The notes under the pieces: model-generated
Databases searched by the model: none
What the model was told of the DNA's origin: nothing
Seen by the model: only the letters and a program-made list of their open reading frames with translations
Translations under genes and position numbers: made by a program
DNA from: a virus
IMG/VR virus record: IMGVR_UViG_3300029319_000071
Location: 10,947-52,528 of that record
DNA: 41,582 bases
Strand: one strand, 5' to 3'
Part shown: in pieces, positions 16,501 to 25,143 of the stretch
Position numbering within the stretch: position 1 is the stretch's first letter
How the letters are laid out: every line of letters starts with the position of its first letter

Positions 16501-19500
16501 GGCGAATGGCGAAGCGGTGCCTGTTGTGGTAAACTCAATCGTTCTTCTATTATACAGAGGACCGTACTTCAGATTTGAACCCGCATCTTGGTCTGGAAAG
16601 AGGTGGAATGTGGTGTAGGAGTTCTGTAAGATGCCTGAGCCGGATGGGTTGTCGGGACCATATTCTTCACCTGCGCCGCCTGGGTTTCTTGAATCTTTCT
16701 CTGGTGATGTGGTCGTAAAATCATTTCTAGCGTCCATAGACCAGCGAGACTGTCGCGCTTCTTGTGGTTTACCAGCGAATGCACTAAAAGTAAAACCAAA
16801 AACGTTTTCCGTCATTACCAATGTGCGGTCACCACGTTTTGTTCTCCACCACTTATTGTCAAAAACATCTCTAGCTCTTGTGTTCTGCAAGAACTGATTA
16901 TCCTTTAGTGGGAAAATAGATGAGCGCAAAGTCAAGGAATCAACAAAAACTTGTGGCTCTGATTTTTCTGCGTCAAGAACTTTATCCAAGAACGTTTTTT
17001 GATTATCTAAGCTAGCCTCAAATGCTTGCTGGTCTTTCTGCAAAGCTTCTTGAGTAAAGCCAAGCTTTTTGTTCTCATACGAACTTTTCAACACAAAATC
17101 TGATGCCTGTAATCTGATAAACAATGGATCAGTTGTACTAACTGCACTCTGTGTAACATTGTTCAGCACATGGAAGTTCAGTGTTTCACCTCTAACATTT
17201 AGTTTACTATCTGTCATGAAAGATACAACATTGTTTTGTCTGTGTAATCTGACGACAGGGTGGTCGTCTTTGCGGTACATCTTCCACGATGGTGCTTGGT
17301 ATGGACCATTAATGTTTAGGAAGTAAATGCTAGTTGCTGCCTCAGTTCCATTAACCATGGCTAGTGGAGCCTGAATAAGGTTGGCTGTTGTGTTTAGCTC
17401 GTAGTGATATTGAGTGAACTCTGCGATCTTGCTTGGTGGAGTTGTAAAATAAACAAAGTTTATTTCTTCGTTCTCGCTAACACCACGCAATGCGCCACTT
17501 ATGAATGTGATCTGCTCGTTTGGCAAGTGGGCACTTTGTGTTTGGTATCTTCTAATGTTTGTGTTTTGGAATGATGATGTGATCCAAAGGTATTGAAGAT
17601 CGGTGGCTGGCAGTTGTGTCTGAACAAAGCCGTTGTCAAAAATCTTTTTCGATTGAAGCTTGGTTGCGCCGATAAACTGTTTATCGTAACCGTTTCTATG
17701 AATCTTGTGAAAAGATCCAGTAACAGTTGAGCCTGATTGGAAACCGCCAAAAGCAGATGGGGTTTTTAAGAAGGTGTTAAATGCATTTCTTACCACAGAG
17801 TTTCTGTAGTTCATGTTATTGTAAACCGAGAACTCTCTTGCGGCGACATCCAAACCACCATGCATCGTCTCAGGTGAGCCAGGAGCATTAAACGTGCTTC
17901 TGATAACTGTTTTAAACTTATTTCTTGCTGGGCGGCTAAAGTCATGCGTGTCTGAGAGTCCAGGCGAAACAGTATCGCCAGGATCGCCCTCAATAGCTAA
18001 GTATCGACCATTGAACGCACCTTTCTGCCCAACAGCTTGAACAACTTCGTAATCGTCTTTAAAGTTGCCCATTGTGCCAGAGGCAAAATTAAATGAAGTC
18101 ACAGCGCCGACTCTGCGGTCATCTTCGTTCCCAGTGAGGAATGGAGTGTTGGCAATGACAACGGGCGTTATAGCCCCACTCACGATTGATTGAGCACCTA
18201 TTTCCTCAACCCTCTTGTTGTTAGGAACTTTTGCAGATGACGATGCAAAGTTAAATGAGTTTGCAGCACCTGTTCTTCTGTCATCGATAAGGTTGAGTCG
18301 TCTAGAAATATTTTGTAGGCTGACAATCTGAGATATAGTTCCCGATGGTCTTGGGTCTTTAAACTCAAGAGTTGGGTACTTCATGGGGTATTTGCTGCGC
18401 TCAAGGGCGTGGCTCTCAACGACGTTTGGCGAATGGGATGCGATGTTTGTAGTAGCTGGGATTAGATTGTCGATAACTGTATCGACAACCGTGTCAAGCC
18501 ACTTAAAATACTTTGTAAACTTTTCTAACTCTGGATTTCTCTCGACAGAATCAAAGTAAAGTCTACGCAGGTGATCCAACTCCTTGTAGTTCATCCTGTA
18601 GCGGTTGACGGGCGTACCTATTAAGTGGTTAAAGTCTTTTATTCCTGCAAAAGCTTTTAGCATATCCCCAGATATAACATCGTACATGCTTTTACCAAAG
18701 ATAACTGCTTCGCTGGTTGCTGCTTCGTTTGGCTGGAAGGTGATGACGGATTCACCCTGAGCGTTTATAACATTTGCAGCGGTTGCCTCCTCTGGAGCCA
18801 CAGAGCGCACCTTCGACACGAACTCGTTTTCAAATACCTTTATGTCTGTTGGGAACTGAAAGCCATAGCCAGTATATGTTTTAGAGACGACTGGTCCATA
18901 GATTCCAAATGAACTTGTCAAACCGATGGATGCAGATGTAGTATCGACGACTGAAAACTGCCCCACGGAGTCTGGTGTTGTAACCTGATCAAAGTCCCAT
19001 TCAAATACTTTGGATAAAAACCCTGGTACGTATGTGATGGTATCTCTATTTTTTCTATTGATGTTCTCAAACGGACGTTGGCGTCCGTCGCTGTTTCTGT
19101 ATTTGGCGTGTAAGAACACTTCATCTTCTTCTAGAGAGTCGCCAAAGAACTTACAGTTGCCGATACGGGCGTAACTTCTATGAAGAATGGAGCCTGTAAA
19201 GTTTGTTCTTTGAGCACCTACGAATACGCGCTTACTTTCGGCAATCATGTTAGCGCCAGCGGCTGCTGAAATGGATGAAGTAAGGTTGAACGAGTTAACT
19301 GTTTGTCCAGACTCGACCTGATAGCCGATAAACCTTGCGATGTATGGCAATGACTTAGCTGGCAATACATTTCTTGGATCACCGTCAGGCTCAACAACAA
19401 CAGCTAGGTTCCAGTTGGTCGAATCAAAGATATCATAAATGCTTGTTTCGATAGCTGTAAAGTTGCCATTTGAGGAAGAAAGAACAAACTTGCCCTGTCT

Positions 19501-21534
19501 GTTAGTCTTGCCGCTGTGAACAGCGTATGCTGCAAGACCGCAAACGTCGTTACCCTTGAATGTCGTATTTGCAGAATCATCTGGATCGGCAGCGTGAACA
19601 CCAAAAATAGAACCACTAGTGTCAAAACTAATAAAGAAATCGCTATCACTGTCTTCCTGTCTCGGAAAATAAACATTGTTCTCGATTGAAAATGCGCTAA
19701 AACCACCAGTTACAAATGATTTGTTGTTGGCGTCTGAGCCAGTGTAGTTGAAGATGGACGCTTCGTTTGGCAATGTCTTCTCTGCGACAAGATTTTTAAT
19801 GCCATAAAAGTCAATGGTCTTATCTTTAAACTGGGCTACCTCGTCTCTATTTTCGATAGTCGTTGTTGTGTTACTGGCGAAGTTACGAAGACGAATCAAG
19901 TTATCATCAACACCGTAACAGTGCAACAGATTCCTAATCGACTTTTGAGTACCCTTCGTTTTATAGATGTGCAACAAGTTGTTGTAAATGTTGCGGTAAA
20001 CGTAGTTCTTTAGATCGTTCAGTGATCCGCTGACGAGGTTACCTGCGGTGGTCTTTTCTTGCACCTCAGTTAGAAGGTCGCCGTCAAGAAAACCAGCGGC
20101 AGTGAAGCCGCTGCCCTCAAGAAGCTTCTCGTAATATGGAAAGATTTTTAAATCTTGGTCTTGATAATCTTTTCTTTTTACTTTTTCAAAAGAGCTAATC
20201 TGGGCATAAAGTTCATCAAATCTAGCGCCGATGATGTGTGATAAGAATTTCAAATCATTTGTGTCATCGGAACCACGGACGTGCTCTGGCATCAACTGGT
20301 AAAAGCTGTGGTAGTTGTTTCTATCAAATATTCTACCATCTCTTACCTTGTTGGCTTCTAGAGATTTAACGTCTGGGTGTGTTGCATAAATGATTGGATC
20401 GGGGTTTTCGCTAAACAGTGGGTTAAACTGTTCAATAGCTGAACCTGTTGAGCGAACAGCGGCAGTGTAGTTTAAGATGCTCGCACTTGCGACACGACCT
20501 GAGTAATCTAAAACAGACTGGTCGATTGATGCAGTTGCTGTGATACCTTCATTGAACTTTAAGTAAAGACCAAGAGGATATGAGGTGCTGCCTGTGACAT
20601 TAGAACCACCATAGACCTGTGAGTTGTAGTTTACACCGATTTCTTTTGTTGTTCTTCTGGTCTTCCAGTAACGGAACTCATCGATAGAACCCGTAAAACT
20701 GTACGTCTGGGCAAAGCCAACGTTACCAGATACTGCGTTCACAACTGTAGAAACAGTGGCTGAATCAGTTAACTGCTCAGTAAACACACCGTCAACATAC
20801 AATGTTGAAATGAGCTTGTCACTAGCGTTGAGTTCAAAAGTTAGTGCGTAGTGGTGGAACGCAGCGTCAAAACCAGTCAATGTAGTGAAAGTTGTATTAG
20901 CCTCAACACCACCTGCACTGGATGACTTTTGCACGATCAGTTGAACACCTGTGCCGCCAGGGTTGTTTAAAAATACGCAAAAGAAGTTTCCATTGGTATC
21001 TACAGTTTCAAAGATGCCGCCAGCCATGGCATCGCCGCTGGGTTTAGCCCAAAACTCGACAGTTGCGCCTTGATTTGCATCAAAGTGTAAGTTGTTTGTT
21101 TGCTGAGATGAAGATAAGTAAACGTTATTAAGGTTCGGTCCAGCTTTGACCTCTACTCTTTGTAGTAAGTTTTTAGTCTCATTGATGGTAATGAAGCCAG
21201 TGGTCTTTGGGTACAAGTCTTTGTAGATGTAGTAATCGAACGTATTTGATTCGTTGAAGAACTTATATTTATCGCCCTCGGTGCCATCATACGGATAATC
21301 ATTGTAGATTCTTTGAATACCTGTTTCAAAGTGGTACTCGGCTAAACCATATCGCACGTAGTTGTCTAGACTTGAGGAGACATCTGCAAACGCAAATATT
21401 TTCTGATCAAAATCAGATTTTTGTTTTAAATCATCTAAAGTGTTAAGAACGTCCGAACCAGATATGTTAACATTGATTTTGGACGATCTTAACGCTGTTT
21501 GTGCTTGTGGTTTAAAAAACTTTTTTAGACTCAT
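13591..21534 (-). CDS. Giant tail/baseplate protein with LamG-like domain, 2647 residues
   Basis: This is the largest gene in the window. The N-terminus is MSLKKFF, like that of the upstream neighbour. Residues about 137-300 form a laminin-G/concanavalin-like jelly roll: GATVEFWAKPSG, then FHHYALTFE, then YVDGV and GSIDEFRYWK, the usual order in LamG_3 domains, which often bind glycans. After this comes a long helical/beta body with no recognised domain. It includes two copies of a DDRR.GA..SFNFAS element near residues 1085 and 1140. The last part is acidic and ends in a short disordered tail. Position after gp6-like and DNRLRE-like genes parallels T4 gp7 (1032 residues), but I see no clear gp7 similarity. 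Host-surface binding or a long baseplate arm are both plausible. Confidence 0.7.
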   Translation of the reverse strand: MSLKKFFKPQAQTALRSSKINVNISGSDVLNTLDDLKQKSDFDQKIFAFADVSSSLDNYVRYGLAEYHFETGIQRIYNDYPYDGTEGDKYKFFNESNTFDYYIYKDLYPKTTGFITINETKNLLQRVEVKAGPNLNNVYLSSSQQTNNLHFDANQGATVEFWAKPSGDAMAGGIFETVDTNGNFFCVFLNNPGGTGVQLIVQKSSSAGGVEANTTFTTLTGFDAAFHHYALTFELNASDKLISTLYVDGVFTEQLTDSATVSTVVNAVSGNVGFAQTYSFTGSIDEFRYWKTRRTTKEIGVNYNSQVYGGSNVTGSTSYPLGLYLKFNEGITATASIDQSVLDYSGRVASASILNYTAAVRSTGSAIEQFNPLFSENPDPIIYATHPDVKSLEANKVRDGRIFDRNNYHSFYQLMPEHVRGSDDTNDLKFLSHIIGARFDELYAQISSFEKVKRKDYQDQDLKIFPYYEKLLEGSGFTAAGFLDGDLLTEVQEKTTAGNLVSGSLNDLKNYVYRNIYNNLLHIYKTKGTQKSIRNLLHCYGVDDNLIRLRNFASNTTTTIENRDEVAQFKDKTIDFYGIKNLVAEKTLPNEASIFNYTGSDANNKSFVTGGFSAFSIENNVYFPRQEDSDSDFFISFDTSGSIFGVHAADPDDSANTTFKGNDVCGLAAYAVHSGKTNRQGKFVLSSSNGNFTAIETSIYDIFDSTNWNLAVVVEPDGDPRNVLPAKSLPYIARFIGYQVESGQTVNSFNLTSSISAAAGANMIAESKRVFVGAQRTNFTGSILHRSYARIGNCKFFGDSLEEDEVFLHAKYRNSDGRQRPFENINRKNRDTITYVPGFLSKVFEWDFDQVTTPDSVGQFSVVDTTSASIGLTSSFGIYGPVVSKTYTGYGFQFPTDIKVFENEFVSKVRSVAPEEATAANVINAQGESVITFQPNEAATSEAVIFGKSMYDVISGDMLKAFAGIKDFNHLIGTPVNRYRMNYKELDHLRRLYFDSVERNPELEKFTKYFKWLDTVVDTVIDNLIPATTNIASHSPNVVESHALERSKYPMKYPTLEFKDPRPSGTISQIVSLQNISRRLNLIDDRRTGAANSFNFASSSAKVPNNKRVEEIGAQSIVSGAITPVVIANTPFLTGNEDDRRVGAVTSFNFASGTMGNFKDDYEVVQAVGQKGAFNGRYLAIEGDPGDTVSPGLSDTHDFSRPARNKFKTVIRSTFNAPGSPETMHGGLDVAAREFSVYNNMNYRNSVVRNAFNTFLKTPSAFGGFQSGSTVTGSFHKIHRNGYDKQFIGATKLQSKKIFDNGFVQTQLPATDLQYLWITSSFQNTNIRRYQTQSAHLPNEQITFISGALRGVSENEEINFVYFTTPPSKIAEFTQYHYELNTTANLIQAPLAMVNGTEAATSIYFLNINGPYQAPSWKMYRKDDHPVVRLHRQNNVVSFMTDSKLNVRGETLNFHVLNNVTQSAVSTTDPLFIRLQASDFVLKSSYENKKLGFTQEALQKDQQAFEASLDNQKTFLDKVLDAEKSEPQVFVDSLTLRSSIFPLKDNQFLQNTRARDVFDNKWWRTKRGDRTLVMTENVFGFTFSAFAGKPQEARQSRWSMDARNDFTTTSPEKDSRNPGGAGEEYGPDNPSGSGILQNSYTTFHLFPDQDAGSNLKYGPLYNRRTIEFTTTGTASPFASVIATSVTGGIINTGEALWEVGDQSGREPFYNSYDAYADELRRRGKDHSIVPEFKISDHIETYLTNGFDFATQLTDFVSLTGTSDFSVNRYSAAELSEVVAGLKEDTGLGISKFGLKAKALLKLLPYEGFYPQQRTVQLAEELSQSYADSIEAFDNNGFGFKNPRQYFFEPYVTPGILFNTIKSGLAVDYPMFEVTASNTFFQKGVCNAFSASVTYFGDAITNEWIATTLTATVSTDLGDMVATPFSSSIPFVNKFLGIHQNFTDAPFTLGIFNYGGGLVRRVPFEAMLDPFGNFKQKYIQFDANNLANNTGSFSIVGSKPKINHELFANNFFAETVNFFLKRGLVSFESLAKDVFAFDKTKTYQMDLTLTNADVSSVSEYSEKIKKQLPLITGPRPLEEVFIGSTASLEPTKNCVMYDRPDAFGFPSISDASESAGTRVNTRKFSAFTPPYYNGFARARYTFTPTQETHTLDEVVSSMKITYLRANENPFNILNADESFVAESETVVNLIQPDDEMQISASFVTDAVVEEKKTKFNEDGDIVEFESFDTPRKKLVIHSKYECPVLNFKNVSITRPASGSNTAPKGMWHQYGEIPDYSSTGIFAEISDGFVQASDRGFATASLADSLGIPKEKKAIGRLATARDVKEGLVVLPYYVDNTKDQPVRFFELTDDAVRKTLKKTNRRSVSSADDQLVRQARLMKDYVFPPFLDWVTFSPPDLTEASIQTNVKKPIMYVFEFRRTLSQTDLSNIWQGVLPDAGLVAVEQESVIDLPTGYESLVGTDGTPVDVINANIKSLIASGAPSIFEGDVKALNAIELDDLKFFVFKVKKRGEFQYSQITKNVEDDQFQFDFKPFGVQSELPFFEDFGKKRLAYSYNYPYDFFSLIELAKVDSSVELSGKIANIAPTTPPEPPAFANQTVTEPQTEEEQQAEAALSLGIQANVSSLTTIDLSALSANTPDESEDGGRNNR
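18077..18290 (-). repeat. Two-copy degenerate protein repeat inside the 2647-residue gene
   Basis: The minus strand encodes DDRRTGAANSFNFASSS (about 18241-18290) and then DDRRVGAVTSFNFASGT (about 18077-18130). The copies are separated by about 55 residues including the spacer. Conservation of Asp-Asp-Arg-Arg and Ser-Phe-Asn-Phe-Ala-Ser in both suggests an internal duplication of a small structural unit. Confidence 0.6.
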
Positions 21535-22958
21535 TACTCAACCCTAAATTTGAATGTATCGGCTGGCTCAATATACTTACCTTGTAAATAGAGTTTAAAG
21601 GAGATTTCATACTGATAACCTGACTCAAAGTTTGAGAAATCTAAGTCAGTGTACGAACCCGATACATCATAGGATAGAAGGGTGTGTTTGTCTGAGCCCG
21701 TTCCATAGGGAATAACCTCAAGATTGTCTACTACTCGTTTAACTTGATAATAAACCTCTTCTACTATCTCTGTTTCTATATTACGAGTTGCCGTGGTAAA
21801 GATTGTTGGTTGCCAATCACGCTTGCGAACATAGAGCCTTATGCGGGCTTTATCGCCGGTAGCGTACTTGGGGCGTAGATTTGTAACATTAATCACAAAC
21901 TCAGAGTCTGGATTAAACGTGTCAGAGGTGAATGATTTTACAGTAATCGCAGAACCCGTGTGGAACTCTGTGCCTCCTGCGGAAGACCAAACATCAAAGA
22001 TTGTTGTCCCGGTCGTGCTGAGGACCGCCGATGCTGTGTATATTCCCGTCGCAGTAAAGCCTCCAGTAACAGCAGTGGTGTTGATCTTTGTACCACCCAC
22101 GGTGTTGTAAAAGTTAACAAAGATTAGTCCTGTGCCGATTGAAGGAATATTTCTTAGTTGACCTCTAATATTATTATATAAATAAAGCTTATTACTGTTC
22201 TCTGTTGCAGTAGCCAATGTAGAACTGGCAAAGAAGTTACCTCGGTCATCAGTCTCTGCATCGTTAAAACGCGCCTCTAAGACGGGTCTCTTGTAAAAGA
22301 ACTCGCTCTCTCTAGCAAAAAACTTCTTTGAAAAATATGATGAAGATGGGATTGTGTTGGCAGTGCCGCTCTCAAAAGATGATGACAACTTGACAAGAAA
22401 TCCGTAGTTTGTTTTTGTTCCGGCTAGCCACTGTTCTACTGTGTCTGTTACGTTTACCTCTAAGTCTTCAATGCCGGTTGTGAAAGATTGTTTCTGTTCT
22501 GGTTCTGTGTGAAAACTAGCTCCCTCTGCGCTCCAAGTAGTAAAAGTCGTCCCGTTAAATGATGCGGTCAACCAGTTGCACACTCCTTTGTCAAGGTAAG
22601 AGTCCATATCCAGACCAATACCTTCGTCCCACGACTGAGAGATGGGGTTTACTGTCAATGTAAAGTCTGTTGGGTTAGTGCCTTCATGTGGAGCGTTTGT
22701 CAATCGCAAGTAAAAGCTAACTGAACCAGACGCGGGAATATCACCTGCGGAGCGCGAAGCTGCGATGAGTGTTGTGTCAAACTGCACCAGCACACGTTGA
22801 TTCTCAAGCGAGGCTGTGTTAAACGACCCAAAGAGTGAATATAACTCTAAAATATCCGATGCGCCCATATTGGCATCGGTTGCGCGAGAGGTTCTAAGTG
22901 AACCAAAGCCGTTTGTGATACTGTTATCTTGTGTTGCGAAAAACTTTTTTATTGCCAT
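21534..22958 (-). CDS. DNRLRE-domain-like tail protein, 474 residues
   Basis: The protein begins MAIKKFFATQDNSITNGF and has NMGASDILELYSLFG near residues 30-45, followed by LVQFDTTLI. The middle carries WDEG, the element VTDTVEQWLAGTKTNYGFLVKL (near 170-190) and SKKFFARES. The order strand-QFD, WxEG, then V.(D)xVxxWxxGxxxNxGfLlK is that of DNRLRE domains, beta-sandwiches found in surface proteins. The gene lies between the gp6-like and the 2647-residue genes and shares one base with each (TAATG on both sides), implying coupled translation. A baseplate or fibre adaptor role is inferred. Its KKFF start is shared with the 2647-residue protein. Confidence 0.65.
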   Translation of the reverse strand: MAIKKFFATQDNSITNGFGSLRTSRATDANMGASDILELYSLFGSFNTASLENQRVLVQFDTTLIAASRSAGDIPASGSVSFYLRLTNAPHEGTNPTDFTLTVNPISQSWDEGIGLDMDSYLDKGVCNWLTASFNGTTFTTWSAEGASFHTEPEQKQSFTTGIEDLEVNVTDTVEQWLAGTKTNYGFLVKLSSSFESGTANTIPSSSYFSKKFFARESEFFYKRPVLEARFNDAETDDRGNFFASSTLATATENSNKLYLYNNIRGQLRNIPSIGTGLIFVNFYNTVGGTKINTTAVTGGFTATGIYTASAVLSTTGTTIFDVWSSAGGTEFHTGSAITVKSFTSDTFNPDSEFVINVTNLRPKYATGDKARIRLYVRKRDWQPTIFTTATRNIETEIVEEVYYQVKRVVDNLEVIPYGTGSDKHTLLSYDVSGSYTDLDFSNFESGYQYEISFKLYLQGKYIEPADTFKFRVE

Positions 22959-24760
22959 TAGACTGCCTCAGCGGTTATGCTTGTACTAAATAGTTTTATC
23001 TCAAACACATAGTCCTCTGGGATTGTAATGAATCTACCATCGGTTGTTGTGTTTTTAATAAAGTCATATTCTATGTCAGAAAATGAACCGCCGGTTTTTG
23101 AAACGAACTCGATCTTTATAATGTCAGTAACCTGCTCAGTGTCGTTTAATATCCTGACCAACTCAGAGACATTGATTGACTCTCCAAAGTTATATTTTCT
23201 TCTATTGAAATAATCTTGTGTTACTTCAATCGCGGCAGAGAGCGCCTCAGTGTTATTGTAGGCTCTATTAGACACGAAAGAAAAACGAACGCCGAAGTTG
23301 ATAATTCTACCGTCAAGGATATCAACCGAGTCTGATACTGTTTTGTATTGTGATAACCAAACTTTTAGATTATCTTTCACCGCTTGGCTTGTTACAGCTA
23401 GAGCGCCAGTGTCGTCCTCAGATAGAACGTACAAGTTAATAGACCTTCTTGGTGAGAAATCGTCACGGATTGCGGAGGCTCTCTTAATGGCACCAAACTG
23501 CGCTGGCATTCTGTACGAGAAGTTTACGTAGTCTGTCGGAGTGACAACTCTGCCTTGCGATGAAGCAATGCCCATCACGACTTCTCGGATTTCCTCGTCT
23601 GTAAGGCTAAGACGTGAGCCAGCGATTGGCTGTTGATTTTCAACTTCAATGGAGGCTCTAACATCATTTTTCAGCGCTGTGTCAGTGGCAGCAGTTGAGA
23701 AAACAAAAGTCGCGTTCTCAACGTTTACTAAAGACAGTTGTGGTGCAGAAACCAAGTCTGAAGTGTTGGCTCGGTATGTCACTGTCAACTCTGTGTTTGA
23801 TGGACCAATACCAAACTTATCTGTAGCCTTTAGAACAGTTGGGTCTAAGATGGTTGTAGAAACATAATCTTTTCCCTGTTTCTGTAAAACTACTTTAGTA
23901 GGATCATTAACGCTATCTAGCACTGAATCTGAATCTTCTTTTCCATTACCAAAAATCAAGGAAAAGGTGTCGTCTTGAAACTTAGTTACAAATCTGCGGG
24001 AGGCGACTGTGGGGATCAGAACATTGATTGTATTCGATGAGGTTGAGCCCTGATTTGGCAAAGCCTTGTATATAATGTTTTGTGTTAGAGCGTCCACCTC
24101 AAAATACTCGTTACCCTCAATATCAAAAACCGAAATAACTTCGATGACATTGCTGTCCTCGATGTCAGTTGAAAAAAACTTGTTATTTTGTGTCTGATCA
24201 GCGACTGGAATATCAACTGTGCGGACGATTCCTGAAGCGACCGAAGCGTCTCGTTTGGCGGCGTATTTTGTTGGAATACCTGTTGTGCTATCAACTTCAG
24301 ACACAACGAAGTCCGTCCCAGCCTCTGAAAAGTCCACATCCTCTGTCAGGCTAAAAACCGCACCTTCAGTAGTGCTAAACGCTGTGCCTCTTTTTAAAAC
24401 TGGCAAATAGTTTGTATCTGGACCAGCATTGTTGGCGGCTGAGGGGATGTTTAAAAAGATTGTCACGACGCCCGTTACATTTGGCGAGAGTGGGTCGCTG
24501 TAGCCCATTTGTCGAGCTAGTGCAATAATATTCTCACGATTGATCGCAGTGGATAAATTGTTTTCATTTGATTGATAATCAAGCTGGAATGACATAACGT
24601 CGCCAAGATAAGCTACAGCATCAAGCATGAAAGAGCCGAATGAAGCCTCCGAAAAATCATTAAATTGGCGCGGATAAAATCTCTTTGCATAAGTGACTAA
24701 CTCGTCTTTAATGCTATCAAAATCTCTCGCCAAATAGTTTATTTGTGGTTTATTTGCCAT
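22958..24760 (-). CDS. 6: Baseplate wedge protein, gp6/baseplate J-like
   Basis: At 600 residues this is close to T4 gp6 (660). The N-terminus has the classic J/gp6 helix pattern: YAKRFYPRQFNDFSEASFG (about 24-42), then LDAVAYLGDVMSFQLDY and NENNLSTAINRENI. In this family these helices pack wedge subunits around the baseplate. Near residues 390-420 the segment with EIREVVMGIASSQGRVVTPTDY matches the conserved J-family element R.vT..Dy. The gene directly follows the gp25-like gene, the same neighbourhood as in other contractile-tail phages. gp6 dimers form the ring that closes around the hub. Start ATG overlaps the upstream stop (TAATG). Confidence 0.88.
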   Translation of the reverse strand: MANKPQINYLARDFDSIKDELVTYAKRFYPRQFNDFSEASFGSFMLDAVAYLGDVMSFQLDYQSNENNLSTAINRENIIALARQMGYSDPLSPNVTGVVTIFLNIPSAANNAGPDTNYLPVLKRGTAFSTTEGAVFSLTEDVDFSEAGTDFVVSEVDSTTGIPTKYAAKRDASVASGIVRTVDIPVADQTQNNKFFSTDIEDSNVIEVISVFDIEGNEYFEVDALTQNIIYKALPNQGSTSSNTINVLIPTVASRRFVTKFQDDTFSLIFGNGKEDSDSVLDSVNDPTKVVLQKQGKDYVSTTILDPTVLKATDKFGIGPSNTELTVTYRANTSDLVSAPQLSLVNVENATFVFSTAATDTALKNDVRASIEVENQQPIAGSRLSLTDEEIREVVMGIASSQGRVVTPTDYVNFSYRMPAQFGAIKRASAIRDDFSPRRSINLYVLSEDDTGALAVTSQAVKDNLKVWLSQYKTVSDSVDILDGRIINFGVRFSFVSNRAYNNTEALSAAIEVTQDYFNRRKYNFGESINVSELVRILNDTEQVTDIIKIEFVSKTGGSFSDIEYDFIKNTTTDGRFITIPEDYVFEIKLFSTSITAEAV

Positions 24761-25143
24761 TATATGCCTACCTCAACCAAATCTTGTTGTGTCGTGTTTG
24801 TTGGTAGGATTACATATTCTACCTTGACACCTAAAGTCTGTTCGTTTTCGTCTAATGAGACATCTACATCTGTTACAGCAATATATGGAGCGTAGGTTGC
24901 TAGCTGCTCCTCGATCTCGTCTTGAATAGATTCTTCGCCTGTGTCTTCGCCAATGAATGGCTCAAATAAAAACTTTCTCAAGCCGCAGCCAAAGTCGATA
25001 TCAGTTAACTTTTCGCCCTTTTCTGTAAGAATAATCATTCTGACATTCTGCCTTGCGTTCTCATTAAACGTTTTTGTTAAAACGTATGTGCCCTGCAAGT
25101 CATCAGTTCTTAAAGGTATCGATGGTTGAAATCCTGCTGTCAT
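24760..25143 (-). CDS. 25: Baseplate wedge protein gp25/GPW-like
   Basis: This 127-residue protein is the size of T4 gp25 (132). It has NVRMIILTEKGEKLTDIDFG (about residues 33-52), then GLRKFLFEP and, after an acidic helix, IEEQLATYAPYIAVTDVDV. This is the standard GPW/gp25 pattern: n.r.iL.T..GEr...p.fG..l...lFe, then I...l..y.Pri.v. The fold resembles the type VI secretion protein TssE. It links the wedge to the tail sheath and tube during baseplate assembly. The adjacent gp6-like gene is its known partner. The start codon follows the upstream stop directly (TAAATG). Confidence 0.92.
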   Translation of the reverse strand: MTAGFQPSIPLRTDDLQGTYVLTKTFNENARQNVRMIILTEKGEKLTDIDFGCGLRKFLFEPFIGEDTGEESIQDEIEEQLATYAPYIAVTDVDVSLDENEQTLGVKVEYVILPTNTTQQDLVEVGI

